64,000 nucleotides of DNA from the NCBI RefSeq assembly GCF_003182095.1, contig NZ_QGTJ01000004.1:62001-126000 (forward strand), written 5' to 3'. Shown piece after piece: positions 27,403-36,317 of this stretch. A program made the translations under genes and the position numbers. The DNA is from Plasticicumulans acidivorans. Its GTDB lineage: Bacteria; Pseudomonadota; Gammaproteobacteria; Competibacterales; Competibacteraceae. The notes under the pieces are model-generated. The model saw nothing but the letters and a program-made list of their open reading frames with translations, made no database searches and was not told where the DNA came from. Each line of letters starts with the position of its first letter. The first letter of the stretch is position 1.

Positions 27403-30400
27403 CGTTGCCTCCTTGGCGCTGTTCTTCGGCCGAGCGGCGGTGGTCGGCGAGGCGCAGCAGGGTTTCGAGGTAGGCCAGGCCCCACCAGCCGTAGCGGCGC
27501 TGCAGGCTGGCGAAGCGCTCGGCCCAGCCGGCGTCGAGCCGCTGCAGGCCGTGCCCGCCGCGCAGGCGCAGCGGTTGGCCGAACACGCTGAAGCGGGCAT
27601 CGAGCGTTGCCGCGCCGGCATCGTCGACCAGCGGCATGAACGGTCGGCCGCGGCCGTGATGCGTGCCGACCAGGTACTCGACCAGCTCGGTGTCGTGCGC
27701 CGTGGCGAGCAGCTGCGGGTGGGCGCGCAGCAGCTGCACCGAGGCACATTCATGGCGCGCGCCGCGCGGGTAGCCGGCCTGCGCACGGGCCAGCGTCAGC
27801 GCGAAGCGGTCGCGGGCGTCGAGGCCGGATTTGGCCAGCAGCGCCGCGCCGGCCGGCCGCGTGCCGCCGTACAGCCAGGCCTGAAAGCGCGGATCGGCTT
27901 TGCCGAGGTCGTGGCTGTCGCCGGCCAGGCCGAGATCGTCGACCAGCGCCGGCGGCAGGCCGAGCGCGCGAGCGAAGGCCCGCGCCTGTGCACCGACGCC
28001 GCGGCAGTGCGCCTCCAGGCCGACGCGCAGCGTCAGCGAGGACTCGTCACCGTCATCGGCTGCGACCCGCGCCGGTCGCTGCTGGATCAGCGCGCGGCCG
28101 TCGCGGCCGTAGCGCAGCAGCCGCGCACCGTGCTGAGCGAGCGCGGCCAGCGTCGCCTGCACCGCCGCCGGCAGGCCGTCGATCGCCTGCAGGGTGGCGC
28201 ACAGCGCGCCGGCTTCCGGCGGTGCGTCGGCGGCGTCGCTGAACAGGGCGTCGAGCTGCTGGCGCGCCGCAGCGATGGCCTCATTCACGGTCGCCGGCGC
28301 GGCCCCGGCGTCGAGCCGCCAGTGCTCGATGCAGGCGGCGCTCAGGCGCAGCACGGCGCGCTGGCGGCCGATGGCGCTGGCGGCTTCGGCGCGGTCCGGC
28401 ACTTCGCTGCGCGCCGCCGGGTTCCACGCCCAGCCGGCCTGCGCATCCAGCCCGCCCCAGCGCGTCGGCACGATCAGCGTGTCGCCGGGGCGGATCTGCG
28501 CGCTGCTGATCAGGCGGGCATCGCTGCCGTCCCAGCGCAGCACGGCGCGGCTGCGCTGCGGCGGCTCGTCGGGGGCGCGTTCGCCTTCGATGTCGGCGCC
28601 TTCGTCCAGCGTCTCGGCCTGGGCCAGCCAGGCGCGCAGTTGCCAGATCGGCAGCGACAGCGCTTCGAGCGAGGACGGCGGCAGCGCGGTGAGCGCGGCG
28701 CGGACGGTGTCGAGGGCACGCTCGTCGTCGTCCTCGATCGCACCGTCGACATCGGTCGGCAGCTCGGCGCGCCAGATCAGCTGCACCTCGGCCGGCGCCG
28801 CCTGCGGCCCGTGCAGCCACAGGGCCGGCTCGGGCGAGAGCGCCGGCGGCGGGCTGGTGCGGGCGAGCAGGTCGACGTGCATTGGCAGCAGCACCGGCGC
28901 CTGCCGACGCGGGCTGAAGCAGGTGTCTGCCGCCGCGCTTTCGCGCAGCCGCGCGTCGAGCGCATCGATGCCGAAGTCGACGCTGGCGGCCGCCGCCGGC
29001 TGGCCGCGGCCGCGCTTTTTCGGCGGCGGCACGGCGACTGTGCCCAGCCACTGCCAGCAGGCGGTGATCGCGCCGCCGTAGACCGGGTCGTCCTTGTCGG
29101 CATCGCGCACATGCACGATCGCCGCCGGCGCGCCGGCGCGCGTGCCGAGGCGGTTGAGGCGGCCGAAGCGCTGGCGCAGCGCATCCAGCGGCGCCGACTG
29201 TGTCAGCAGCGCGTCGAAGTCGAGATCGGCACCGACCTCGACGGTCTGCGTCGCCACCACGTACAGCGCACGCGGGTTGTCGCCTTCGGCGCGGCCGGCG
29301 CGCATGCGCGGCAGCGCCTGCGCGATCAGTGCCTCGCGATCGAGCGGGCGCATGCGGCCGATCAGCAGCAGCGCATCGGTGTCGGCCTCGGCGCGCAGCC
29401 GCGCGTGTACGGCGCGGGCGGTGGCGATGCGGTTGACGACGATGCCGATCACCGGCTCGTGCGGCGCGCCCGGGGTGAACAGATCGTGTGCCGCCGGCGT
29501 GCACTGCGCGAGCAGGCGGCGGGCGCCGTCGGTGAGGCGCTCGATCAGCTGCTCGGCCTTGCATTCGAGCAGCTCGGCGGGCTTGGCGGCGCGCAGGCGG
29601 CGGGCCAGCACCGGCGTATCCCGGTCGGCCGCGCTCAGCAGCAGCGCGCCGGCGACGTGCTGCTGCGTGGCGCTGAGCGGCACGATCTGCAGCGGCCGCA
29701 GCGGCGGCGTCTGCCGCCAGTCGCCGCCGGCGTAGCGGCCGACCGCGCGCACGGTGTCGAGGAAGGGCTGCGACAGGTGCGCCTCGTCGAGCAGGATCAG
29801 CGTGTCCTCGCCGAGCAGGCCGGCGTGCAGCGGCTGCGCGTACTCGCTCAGGCCGTAGCCGCGGAACAGCAGCCGCGAGCCGAGCTGGTCGACGGTGGCG
29901 AGCAGCAGCAGCGGTTGCAGCGGCGATTCGGCCCAGGCGTTTTCACGCGGCACGCCACCGCGCAGGCGCTCGACGGCGAGTACCGGCCCGTCGCCGCGGG
30001 CGCTGGCGGCCAGTGCGCGCAGGCGGGCGGCGACGGCCTGCAGCACCGGCGCGGCCGCGGTATCGCACTCGGCCTGCTGCAGGGCGGCGGCGATGCGTCG
30101 GGCCCGTTCGCAGGCGCCATCGACCACCAGGCGGCGGTCGACCACCAGCGCGATGCGCAGCGGCGCACGCCGTGCCTCGCGCGGCAGGCTGGCTTCGAGG
30201 GCCAGATGGAACAGCGCGGCGTCGAGCGCGGCGGTCTTGCCGGCCGCGGTCGGCAGATCGAGCGCCGCCGGCCAGCCGGCGCCGCACGCCAGACGTTCGA
30301 GCAGCGCCTGCTGCCAGGGGAAGGGGCTGTCGCCGTGCACCGCGCGGAAGTAGTCGGCGAAGTCGGCGGCGCTCAGCGCCGGCAGGGCAGGGGCGTTCAT
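27395..30400 (-). CDS. cas3: Cas3 helicase-nuclease, helicase-HD order (type I-G)
   Basis: A 1001-residue protein with a superfamily 2 helicase first: motif I LDLPTAAGKTAALDAALFHL (~47-66), DEAH box TLILLDEAHLSQPFLDTV, and C-terminal helicase motifs around VATQTVEVGADLDFD and QRFGRLNRLG. The HD nuclease is at the C-terminus (GLAGDSHDLGKADPRFQAW, later VGTHHGRGRPF). HD after helicase is the hallmark arrangement of I-G/I-U Cas3. It is recruited by the crRNA complex to nick and degrade target DNA. The start at 30400 is the ATG of the last copy in a 113-bp tandem repeat, overlapping the stop of mini-cistron 3 (ATGA), with CGGAGG upstream. Confidence 0.93.
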   Translation of the reverse strand: MNAPALPALSAADFADYFRAVHGDSPFPWQQALLERLACGAGWPAALDLPTAAGKTAALDAALFHLALEASLPREARRAPLRIALVVDRRLVVDGACERARRIAAALQQAECDTAAAPVLQAVAARLRALAASARGDGPVLAVERLRGGVPRENAWAESPLQPLLLLATVDQLGSRLLFRGYGLSEYAQPLHAGLLGEDTLILLDEAHLSQPFLDTVRAVGRYAGGDWRQTPPLRPLQIVPLSATQQHVAGALLLSAADRDTPVLARRLRAAKPAELLECKAEQLIERLTDGARRLLAQCTPAAHDLFTPGAPHEPVIGIVVNRIATARAVHARLRAEADTDALLLIGRMRPLDREALIAQALPRMRAGRAEGDNPRALYVVATQTVEVGADLDFDALLTQSAPLDALRQRFGRLNRLGTRAGAPAAIVHVRDADKDDPVYGGAITACWQWLGTVAVPPPKKRGRGQPAAAASVDFGIDALDARLRESAAADTCFSPRRQAPVLLPMHVDLLARTSPPPALSPEPALWLHGPQAAPAEVQLIWRAELPTDVDGAIEDDDERALDTVRAALTALPPSSLEALSLPIWQLRAWLAQAETLDEGADIEGERAPDEPPQRSRAVLRWDGSDARLISSAQIRPGDTLIVPTRWGGLDAQAGWAWNPAARSEVPDRAEAASAIGRQRAVLRLSAACIEHWRLDAGAAPATVNEAIAAARQQLDALFSDAADAPPEAGALCATLQAIDGLPAAVQATLAALAQHGARLLRYGRDGRALIQQRPARVAADDGDESSLTLRVGLEAHCRGVGAQARAFARALGLPPALVDDLGLAGDSHDLGKADPRFQAWLYGGTRPAGAALLAKSGLDARDRFALTLARAQAGYPRGARHECASVQLLRAHPQLLATAHDTELVEYLVGTHHGRGRPFMPLVDDAGAATLDARFSVFGQPLRLRGGHGLQRLDAGWAERFASLQRRYGWWGLAYLETLLRLADHRRSAEEQRQGGNDA

Positions 30401-30513
30401 GCCGGCCTCCGGGGCGCCCGCGGGCGCATGGGGAAGGGGCTGTCGCCGTGCACCGCGCGGAAGTCGTCGGCGAAGTCGGCAGCGCACAGCGCCGGCAGGG
30501 CGGGGGCGTTCAT
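30397..30513 (-). CDS. chimeric mini-cistron 3 (cas3 N-term + csb2 C-term)
   Basis: 38 codons: 28 from the cas3 start (MNAPALPALCAADFADDF...) followed in frame by ten from the csb2 end (MRPRAPRRPA). Its stop overlaps the cas3 ATG as ATGA. It has its own CGGAGG site. It differs from true cas3 at residues 10 (Cys for Ser) and 17 (Asp for Tyr). It probably acts as a translation relay into cas3; a function for the peptide itself is unproven. Confidence 0.55.
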   Translation of the reverse strand: MNAPALPALCAADFADDFRAVHGDSPFPMRPRAPRRPA

Positions 30514-30626
30514 GCCGGCCTCCGGGGCGCCCGCGGGCGCATGGGGAAGGGGCTGCCGCCGTGCACCGCACGGAAGTCGTCGGCGAAGTCGGCAGCGCAC
30601 AGCGCCGGCAGGGCGGGGGCGTTCAT
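30510..30626 (-). CDS. chimeric mini-cistron 2 (cas3 N-term + csb2 C-term)
   Basis: The same 38-codon structure as its neighbours, with one more change (GGSPFP where the others have GDSPFP). ATGA overlaps link it to mini-cistron 1 upstream and mini-cistron 3 downstream. Because 113 is not a multiple of three, each copy lies in a different frame from the next, yet the start-stop overlap is kept each time. Confidence 0.55.
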   Translation of the reverse strand: MNAPALPALCAADFADDFRAVHGGSPFPMRPRAPRRPA

Positions 30627-30739
30627 GCCGGCCTCCGGGGCGCCCGTGGGCGCATGGGGAAGGGGCTGTCGCCGTGCACCGCGCGGAAGTCGTCGGCGAA
30701 GTCGGCGGCGCACAGCGCCGGCAGGGCAGGGGCGTTCAT
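30623..30739 (-). CDS. chimeric mini-cistron 1 (cas3 N-term + csb2 C-term)
   Basis: The first 38-codon copy. Its ATG (30739) overlaps the genuine csb2 stop as ATGA, exactly as the ancestral cas3 start must have done. The predicted product is identical to mini-cistron 3. Ribosomes finishing csb2 would meet this start first and reach cas3 only after three more terminate-and-restart events or by independent initiation at 30400. Confidence 0.55.
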   Translation of the reverse strand: MNAPALPALCAADFADDFRAVHGDSPFPMRPRAPRRPA

Positions 30740-32214
30740 GCCGGCCTCCGGGGCGTCAGCGGGCGCATCAGGCCGAGCCCGAAGTGGCGGCCGGCGCCGA
30801 GCAGCAGCGGTCCGGCGACCGGCTCGGCGAAGTCGATGACGGCATGGGCGATGAACTGCCCGTGCCAGCGCGCGGCCAGTGCGCCCTGCGCCAGCGCGGC
30901 GGCCGGCGCTGCGCCGCGCAGCAGGCTGAGCGGGCCGTAGGCGACGCTCAGCGGCGGCGGCAGGCCGAGGTCGCGGCAGTGGCGGCTGATGATCGCCAGC
31001 GCATCGCGGTGCGGGCGGCCGGGGCGCGGATGGTGGCCGAACACCAGCGGCGTCACCGAGGCCCAGCGCTGCGCCGGCCCGCTCCAGGTCTGCGGCTGCA
31101 GCGTGCGCGCCGCCTGCGCCAGCTCGGCGGCCCCCAGCCGCTGCAGCTGCCAGACGCCATGACGGCCGAGCGTCAGCGGGGTGGCGGCGAGCGCATCGAG
31201 CAGCTCGGCGAGCAGGGCGTGTTCTTCGGTGGCGAGTTCGGCGGGGCGCAGCACGGCGAAGCCGAGCGGCGCGCCGTCGGCGTGGGCATCGCCGACGCGC
31301 GGCAGCGCCGCGATCGCCAGGTGCATCGCCCGCGTCGGCGCGCCGTCGGCCTCGTGGCCGCTGACCAGCACCGGCACTGGCTGCGGGGCCAGCCGCAGCA
31401 GGTTGTTGCGCACCGTCTGCACCAGCAGCGGCAGGCCCTCGGCCGGCAGCGCGGCCTCCCGGTTGCTGCGGCGGTAGATCGCGGCGATGCGGTAGCCGCT
31501 GCGGGCGAGCGTGTCCGCCGCCGGCGCCGGTACCGCGTAGGCTTGCATGCGTCCCGGCGGCGCTTCGATGCGGCGGCCGAGTTCGAGGCCGCGGGCGTGG
31601 CAGGCTTCGAGCCGCGCCAGCCGCCCCGGTCCGGGCACGCGCAGTGCCAGTTCGCCGCGTTCGCTCGGCAGCAGCTGCGCCGGCGGTGCTGCATCGAGCA
31701 GCCGGGCGCGCACCGGGCTCGCCGAATGGCCGAGGCAGACCAGCGCCCGCGCCAGGCGGTCGAGCGCCGGCGCGTGGCGGGCGATGGCCTCGGCGTCGGC
31801 CTGCCAGATGAAGGTCACGCTCGGCTCGCTCGGGGCGTAGCTCGGGAAGTGGCGCTCGGCGCGCTTGCGCGGCAGGCGGATGCCTTCGATGAAGGCGCGC
31901 GGCGTGTTGCGCACGTCGCTGACTTCGGCCGGCGTCGGATTCACCGGCACCCAGCAGGCCAGCGCGCTGCGCGCCTGCTGCGCCTCGGCGAGCGGCGGAT
32001 CGAGCGCCAGCGCCGGCGGCGCCAGCGTCTCCAGCCAGGTGAGCGCGGCACGGCCAGCGGCCTGCTCGGCAGCGCTCAGATCGGCTTCGTGCAGCGTCGC
32101 CAGCAGCGCCGCGAACAGTCGCGCCGGGTGCGGCGGCCATTCCGCCGCACTGCGCTCATCGCGCGCCGTCGCCAGCACACGACCCATCAGGTACTCGACT
32201 TCGAGCGCGAGCAT
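30736..32214 (-). CDS. csb2: Csb2, Cas5-Cas6 fusion of type I-G
   Basis: A 492-residue protein of the GSU0054/Csb2 family. The N-terminal Cas5-like part has EWPPHPARLFAALLATLHEA. The C-terminal Cas6-like part ends in a glycine-rich loop, AGPLLLGAGRHFGLGLMRPL, as in crRNA-processing RAMP proteins. In I-G systems this subunit cuts the repeat RNA and caps the crRNA in the effector complex. The ATG at 32214 lies 16 bases after csb1; the 66 codons upstream in the same frame are csb1 shadow and were removed. Its last ten codons are part of the 113-bp repeat leading into cas3. Confidence 0.9.
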   Translation of the reverse strand: MLALEVEYLMGRVLATARDERSAAEWPPHPARLFAALLATLHEADLSAAEQAAGRAALTWLETLAPPALALDPPLAEAQQARSALACWVPVNPTPAEVSDVRNTPRAFIEGIRLPRKRAERHFPSYAPSEPSVTFIWQADAEAIARHAPALDRLARALVCLGHSASPVRARLLDAAPPAQLLPSERGELALRVPGPGRLARLEACHARGLELGRRIEAPPGRMQAYAVPAPAADTLARSGYRIAAIYRRSNREAALPAEGLPLLVQTVRNNLLRLAPQPVPVLVSGHEADGAPTRAMHLAIAALPRVGDAHADGAPLGFAVLRPAELATEEHALLAELLDALAATPLTLGRHGVWQLQRLGAAELAQAARTLQPQTWSGPAQRWASVTPLVFGHHPRPGRPHRDALAIISRHCRDLGLPPPLSVAYGPLSLLRGAAPAAALAQGALAARWHGQFIAHAVIDFAEPVAGPLLLGAGRHFGLGLMRPLTPRRPA

Positions 32215-32230
32215 GGTGGCCTCCTGCCTC

Positions 32231-33451
32231 TCAGTCCTCGGTGCCGGTGGCGGCGCGGCTGCGGCGCACCAGCTCCAGCAGCTTGCTCTGCGGTTGCAGC
32301 CGCACCGGCGCGCCGGGCCATTCCAGACCGCAGCGCTCGGCCGCACGGCAGGCGGCGGCGAGCAGCGCACAGGCGGCATCGGCGGTGAGCGTGAACGGCG
32401 TGTTGCTGCCATCGGCGGCGATCAGCTCGTAGGCCGCCGCGCCCTGCGGGATCAGCAGGCAGCGCGAGCGCAGGTCGAAGCCCTGCTCGCGCTGCAGCGC
32501 CAGCGCCGCCAGCGCCAGCGCGGCGAGCACCGTGCGCGCCGCGGCATTGCGCGCACCGTCGGGGCGGCCGTCCTCCTGCGGAAAGCGCAGCTTGCGCAGG
32601 CCCGGCAGCGACAGCACCGCGCACAGCTCGGCGCGATCGAGGCTGACGCCGCCACGCAGCGGCGTGCCCTTTTTCGCCGTCGGCAGGTCGCTGTCGGCCA
32701 GATCCAGCGTCGGCGGGATGTTGGAGTGATTGAACTCCGAGGGCTTGGCGGTCACCGGCCCGGATTTGCTCTGTTTGGCCTCGCTGGCCGCCAGCGTCCA
32801 GCTGCCGTCCGCGGTGACGTAGACATCGATGCTGCGGGTGCCGAGCGGGTCGATGCGCGAGGAGGTGTGCACACCGGCCTGCGCACCGTAGCCGACGATC
32901 TCGGCGCTCAGTGCCCGGGCGAACTTGGTGCCGAGGCCGCCGACGCTGCCGGTCGAATCCCACAGGCCGAACACCAGCGCCGTCGGGCACCAGCGGTAGA
33001 GGCCGTTGGCGTCGCGCAGCGTCGATTCGGTGAAGGCGTGGCCGATCGGGCTGTCGCGAAAGGGCACGCCGTCGAGCGTCGAGTCGCGGAAGATCGCATC
33101 GGCGATGCGGTGCGGCGCTTCCAGCGTGCTCACCGTGCCGAGATCCGGGAACTCGGCGAAGTCGGCCTCGATCAGCGGCAGCGTCAGGCGCCCTTCACGC
33201 AGCGCATCGAGCAGCGCCAGCTCGCAGCGGTTGGCCTGCGACTGCACCGAGTCGAGCAGCACGCAGCGCACCTCCGCCCCCTCGACGCGGCGTGTCTCCC
33301 AGGCGTACTGCCCGCCCTCGTGCGTCGGCGGAAACACCTTGCTGCCCGGCCCGCCCGCCGGCGCCAGCGCCTGCCGCAGCCGGATCGCCGCCGCCTGCGC
33401 GACGGCTGTCTGCAGCTGATCGAGGGTGAGAACGGCTAATCCGGTATCCAT
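32231..33451 (-). CDS. csb1: Csb1, Cas7-type backbone protein of type I-G
   Basis: A 406-residue protein of the GSU0053/Csb1 family. It has the conserved region HRIADAIFRDSTLDGVPFRD, then GSVGGLGTKFARALSAEIVG and the glycine-rich core GVHTSSRIDPLG. Multiple copies should coat the crRNA and form the effector backbone. It is the first gene of the effector operon, with a strong GGAGG before the ATG at 33451 and a 19-nt inverted repeat about 105 bases upstream that may bind the WYL regulator. Confidence 0.92.
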   Translation of the reverse strand: MDTGLAVLTLDQLQTAVAQAAAIRLRQALAPAGGPGSKVFPPTHEGGQYAWETRRVEGAEVRCVLLDSVQSQANRCELALLDALREGRLTLPLIEADFAEFPDLGTVSTLEAPHRIADAIFRDSTLDGVPFRDSPIGHAFTESTLRDANGLYRWCPTALVFGLWDSTGSVGGLGTKFARALSAEIVGYGAQAGVHTSSRIDPLGTRSIDVYVTADGSWTLAASEAKQSKSGPVTAKPSEFNHSNIPPTLDLADSDLPTAKKGTPLRGGVSLDRAELCAVLSLPGLRKLRFPQEDGRPDGARNAAARTVLAALALAALALQREQGFDLRSRCLLIPQGAAAYELIAADGSNTPFTLTADAACALLAAACRAAERCGLEWPGAPVRLQPQSKLLELVRRSRAATGTED

Positions 33452-33556
33452 CGCAAACCTCCGGTATCAAAACTGGGCCAAGCCTGCCCGCCCGGTGCAG
33501 GCAAGCGCACAGATGGCTAGCTAGTCGCGGGCGTAGAGCACAGCGTCGCAGGTGGC

Positions 33557-33575
33557 AGGCTCAAAAGCTGAGCCT
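33557..33575. promoter_or_regulatory. inverted repeat upstream of csb1
   Basis: AGGCTCA-AAAGC-TGAGCCT is a perfect 7-bp inverted repeat in the 270-bp gap between the WYL regulator gene and csb1. It is a candidate operator for the regulator, or a hairpin at the start of the effector transcript. A second weaker hairpin, GCCTGC/GCAGGC, lies at 33482-33502. The rest of the gap shows nothing clear. Confidence 0.45.
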
Positions 33576-33721
33576 GGGGGTGGGCTGCCGTGTTGAGCCA
33601 AACGCTGACGAAAGGGCTTTCCTGCACGGCGGTACAGCGCCGGGCGCTCGGTGCCCCGCATGCCCGAACGTGGATGCTCATTCGATGGCGTGCGCGGGCG
33701 CGTCCCGGGGCGTCGGGTCTT

Positions 33722-34738
33722 TCATGGGGGCGCTATTTCATCGGGGTGTTGAATACCAGCCTGCTCGGCGTTGGTGATCTCGTGCACGCCCAGCCCCGCC
33801 TGCAGCCGCTCCACATATGCCGCGCGCAATGCCGCCGGGGCGACGACCTCGACTTCGGGGGCGTGGCGCAGCAGGTCCATCAGCAGTTCGGTCGGGTCGC
33901 CGTAGGGGACGTGCAGTTCGTAGCGGCCGTCGAGCAGCCACTGGCCGTGCTGGCGGGTGTGCCAGAGTTCTTCGGCGACCCAGCGGGCGCGGGCGGCGCT
34001 GAAACGCAGGATGGCAGTGTGGCGGGCGAGGCCGGCGAAGATGCCGTAGGCGGCGTTGAGGTGGCGTTGCAGTTCGTCGGGGCTGACGATTCTGGCGGCT
34101 TTGTCGCGCAGGGTGACGCGACGCACGCGGTCGACGGCGAAGCGGCGCAGGCTGCGGCGTTTGTGGCACCAGGCGTCGAGGTACCAATTGTCGCGGTAGT
34201 AGGCGAGGCGCTGCGGTGAGACCTCGCGCTGGGTGTGCTCGTCTTTGCCGCGTGAGTGGTACTCGAAGTGCAGCCGGCGGCGTTCGACGACGGCGCGGGC
34301 GAGGGTGCCGAGAATGGTGCCGCGCACCTCGCGCCGGCCCTGCGGCAGCAGGCGCAGGCGCTCCAGCCCGTGACCGTCATCGGGCAGCAGGGCTTTCATC
34401 TGGGCGATGCGTTCACGCACCGGTGCCAGCGCGCGGCCGAGCAGTTCGGGACCGATCTGTCCGAGCAGCTGGTCGAGCAGGGCCAGTGCGTGCAGTTCGT
34501 CGTCGGACAGCCACAGACCCGGCAGCTCGAAACGGCCGCGCACGTCGGCGCCGTAGCGCCAGCCGGCGCCGGGAAGGTTTTCGATCGGGGCGCCGAATTC
34601 ATCGCGCAGGGTGGCGATGAGGCGGGTCAGGGTGGCTGGCGAGCAGTCGAGTTCGCTGCAGAGCGTGTTGCGGTCGAGCGGCTGGCGACGCCTGTCGAGC
34701 AGGCGGTGCAGCTGACAGACCTTGTCCCAGCGCGACAT
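33722..34738 (-). CDS. WYL-domain HTH regulator, CRISPR-associated
   Basis: A 338-residue regulator. The N-terminal winged helix is at residues ~1-65 (WDKVCQLHRLLDRRRQPLD, then CSPATLTRLIATLRDEFG). The WYL domain lies around residues ~140-215 (LHFEYHSRGK, QREVSPQRLAYYRDNWYLDA, CHKRRSLRRFAVDRV), and a C-terminal WCX-like domain ends at ~320. WYL proteins sense nucleic acids or small ligands and are frequent transcriptional controllers of CRISPR-Cas and other defence loci. It lies directly upstream of csb1 on the same strand, so it probably regulates the effector operon. Confidence 0.85.
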   Translation of the reverse strand: MSRWDKVCQLHRLLDRRRQPLDRNTLCSELDCSPATLTRLIATLRDEFGAPIENLPGAGWRYGADVRGRFELPGLWLSDDELHALALLDQLLGQIGPELLGRALAPVRERIAQMKALLPDDGHGLERLRLLPQGRREVRGTILGTLARAVVERRRLHFEYHSRGKDEHTQREVSPQRLAYYRDNWYLDAWCHKRRSLRRFAVDRVRRVTLRDKAARIVSPDELQRHLNAAYGIFAGLARHTAILRFSAARARWVAEELWHTRQHGQWLLDGRYELHVPYGDPTELLMDLLRHAPEVEVVAPAALRAAYVERLQAGLGVHEITNAEQAGIQHPDEIAPP

Positions 34739-34874
34739 CCGTGGCCTCTGCGTGGCGTGATCACCGGCGATACGCAGGGCAGCTTAGTGCAGGCGCCGGC
34801 TGGGCCGGCGCGGGGGCGGCGGGGAATTGTGTGCGCTGGATCACGCCGGCGGCCGGGCCGCCGGCGCGGTTGCC

Positions 34875-36263
34875 TCAGCTCAGGCCGAGCCAGGCGCGGG
34901 CGCGGGCGCAGGCGGTGAGCACCTGATGCGGCGCGGTGCCGCCGAAGTGGTTGCGGGCGGCGACCGAGCCTTCCAGCGTCAGGCAGTCGAAGACGTCGGC
35001 CTCGATCGCGGCGCTGAAGCCGCGCAGTTCTTCCAGCGACATGGCCGAGAGGTCGCGGCCGGTGTCGACGCCGAGGCGCACGGCCTTGCCGACGATCTCG
35101 TGGGCGTCGCGGAAGGGCACGCCCTTGCGCACCAGGTAGTCGGCGAGGTCGGTGGCGGTGGCGAAGCCCTGCTGGGCGGCGGCGCGCATGCGCTCGGGGC
35201 GGGCGCGCAGCGCCGGCACCATGTCGGCGAAGGCGCGCAGGCTGCCGAGCACGGTGTCGACGGTGTCGAACAGCGGTTCCTTGTCTTCCTGATTGTCCTT
35301 GTTGTAGGCCAGCGGCTGGCCCTTCATCAGCGTCAGCAGGCCGATCAGGTGGCCGTTGACGCGGCCGACCTTGCCGCGCACCAGCTCGGGCACGTCGGGG
35401 TTTTTCTTCTGCGGCATGATCGAGCTGCCGGTGCAGAAGCGGTCGGGGATGTCGACGAAGCCGAACTGCGCGCTCGACCACAGCACCAGCTCTTCGCTGA
35501 AGCGCGACAGGTGGGTCATCAGCAGCGCACCGGCGGCGCAGAATTCGATGGCGAAGTCGCGGTCGCTGACCGAGTCGAGCGAGTTTTCGCTCGGCGCGCT
35601 GAAGCCGAGCAGCTCGGCGCTGCGGTGGCGGTCGATCGGGTAGGTGGTGCCGGCCAGCGCGGCGGCGCCGAGCGGCGAGACGTTGAGCCGCGCGCGGCAG
35701 TCGCTGAAGCGGCCGCTGTCGCGCTTGAGCTGCTCGAACCAGGCCAGCAGGTGATGGCCGAAGGTCACCGGCTGCGCCACCTGCAGGTGGGTGAAGCCGG
35801 GCATGATGGTCGCCGCTTCGCGCTCGGCGAGCTCGACCAGTCCGCCCTGCAGCCGGCGCAGCTCGGCGAGCACGGCGTCGATGGCGTCGCGCATGTACAG
35901 GCGGATGTCGGTGGCGACCTGGTCGTTGCGCGAGCGTCCGGTGTGCAGGCGCTTGCCGGCGAGGCCGATGCGCTCGGTCAGCCGCGCCTCGATGTTCATG
36001 TGCACGTCTTCGAGTGCCACCGACCAGGTGAACTCGCCGCGCTCGATCTCGCCGCGGATTGCTTCCAGGCCGGCGACGATGGCGTCGCGGTCGGCCGCGG
36101 AGAGCACGCCGACTTCGGCGAGCATCGTCGCGTGGGCGATCGAGCCGGCGATGTCCTGGCGGTACATGCGCTGGTCGAACTGCACCGAGGCGGTGAATTC
36201 CTGCACGAAGGCGTCAGTGGATTCGGTGAAGCGTCCGCCCCACTGCTGGTTGGTTTGGCTCAT
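34875..36263 (-). CDS. argH: argininosuccinate lyase
   Basis: A 462-residue enzyme of normal length that splits argininosuccinate to arginine and fumarate, the last step of arginine synthesis. Family motifs are [20 protein letters not shown] at the start, [20 protein letters not shown] (~110), the active-site His loop [19 protein letters not shown] (~160) and the fumarase/aspartase signature [12 protein letters not shown] (~285). It is transcribed alone. The 136-bp gap towards the WYL gene holds nothing evident. Confidence 0.97.
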   Translation of the reverse strand: MSQTNQQWGGRFTESTDAFVQEFTASVQFDQRMYRQDIAGSIAHATMLAEVGVLSAADRDAIVAGLEAIRGEIERGEFTWSVALEDVHMNIEARLTERIGLAGKRLHTGRSRNDQVATDIRLYMRDAIDAVLAELRRLQGGLVELAEREAATIMPGFTHLQVAQPVTFGHHLLAWFEQLKRDSGRFSDCRARLNVSPLGAAALAGTTYPIDRHRSAELLGFSAPSENSLDSVSDRDFAIEFCAAGALLMTHLSRFSEELVLWSSAQFGFVDIPDRFCTGSSIMPQKKNPDVPELVRGKVGRVNGHLIGLLTLMKGQPLAYNKDNQEDKEPLFDTVDTVLGSLRAFADMVPALRARPERMRAAAQQGFATATDLADYLVRKGVPFRDAHEIVGKAVRLGVDTGRDLSAMSLEELRGFSAAIEADVFDCLTLEGSVAARNHFGGTAPHQVLTACARARAWLGLS

Positions 36264-36317
36264 GGTCGGGTCTGCCGGGGATGAAGAGGACAGGGGCGGC
36301 GATTATAGCGGTGTACG

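Larger units (their letters stand above)
30317..30768 (-). repeat. 113-bp tandem repeat across the csb2-cas3 junction
   Basis: Start codons at 30739, 30626, 30513 and 30400 are spaced by exactly 113 bases. Each unit joins the last ~10 codons of csb2 (ending in RRPA-stop, with CGGAGG inside) to the first 28 codons of cas3. The parental junction was evidently csb2-ATGA-cas3, and a segment of it was tandemly multiplied three times. The copies carry point differences, so they are not a trivial assembly duplication. Confidence 0.92.

Noticed and set aside
26975-30940. Plus-strand open frame of more than 1300 codons across the cas3 region
   Set aside because: It is antisense to cas3, the cas8-like gene and csb2, is extremely Arg/Ala/Gln-rich, lacks any domain, and exists only because high-GC coding DNA rarely contains stops on the other strand.
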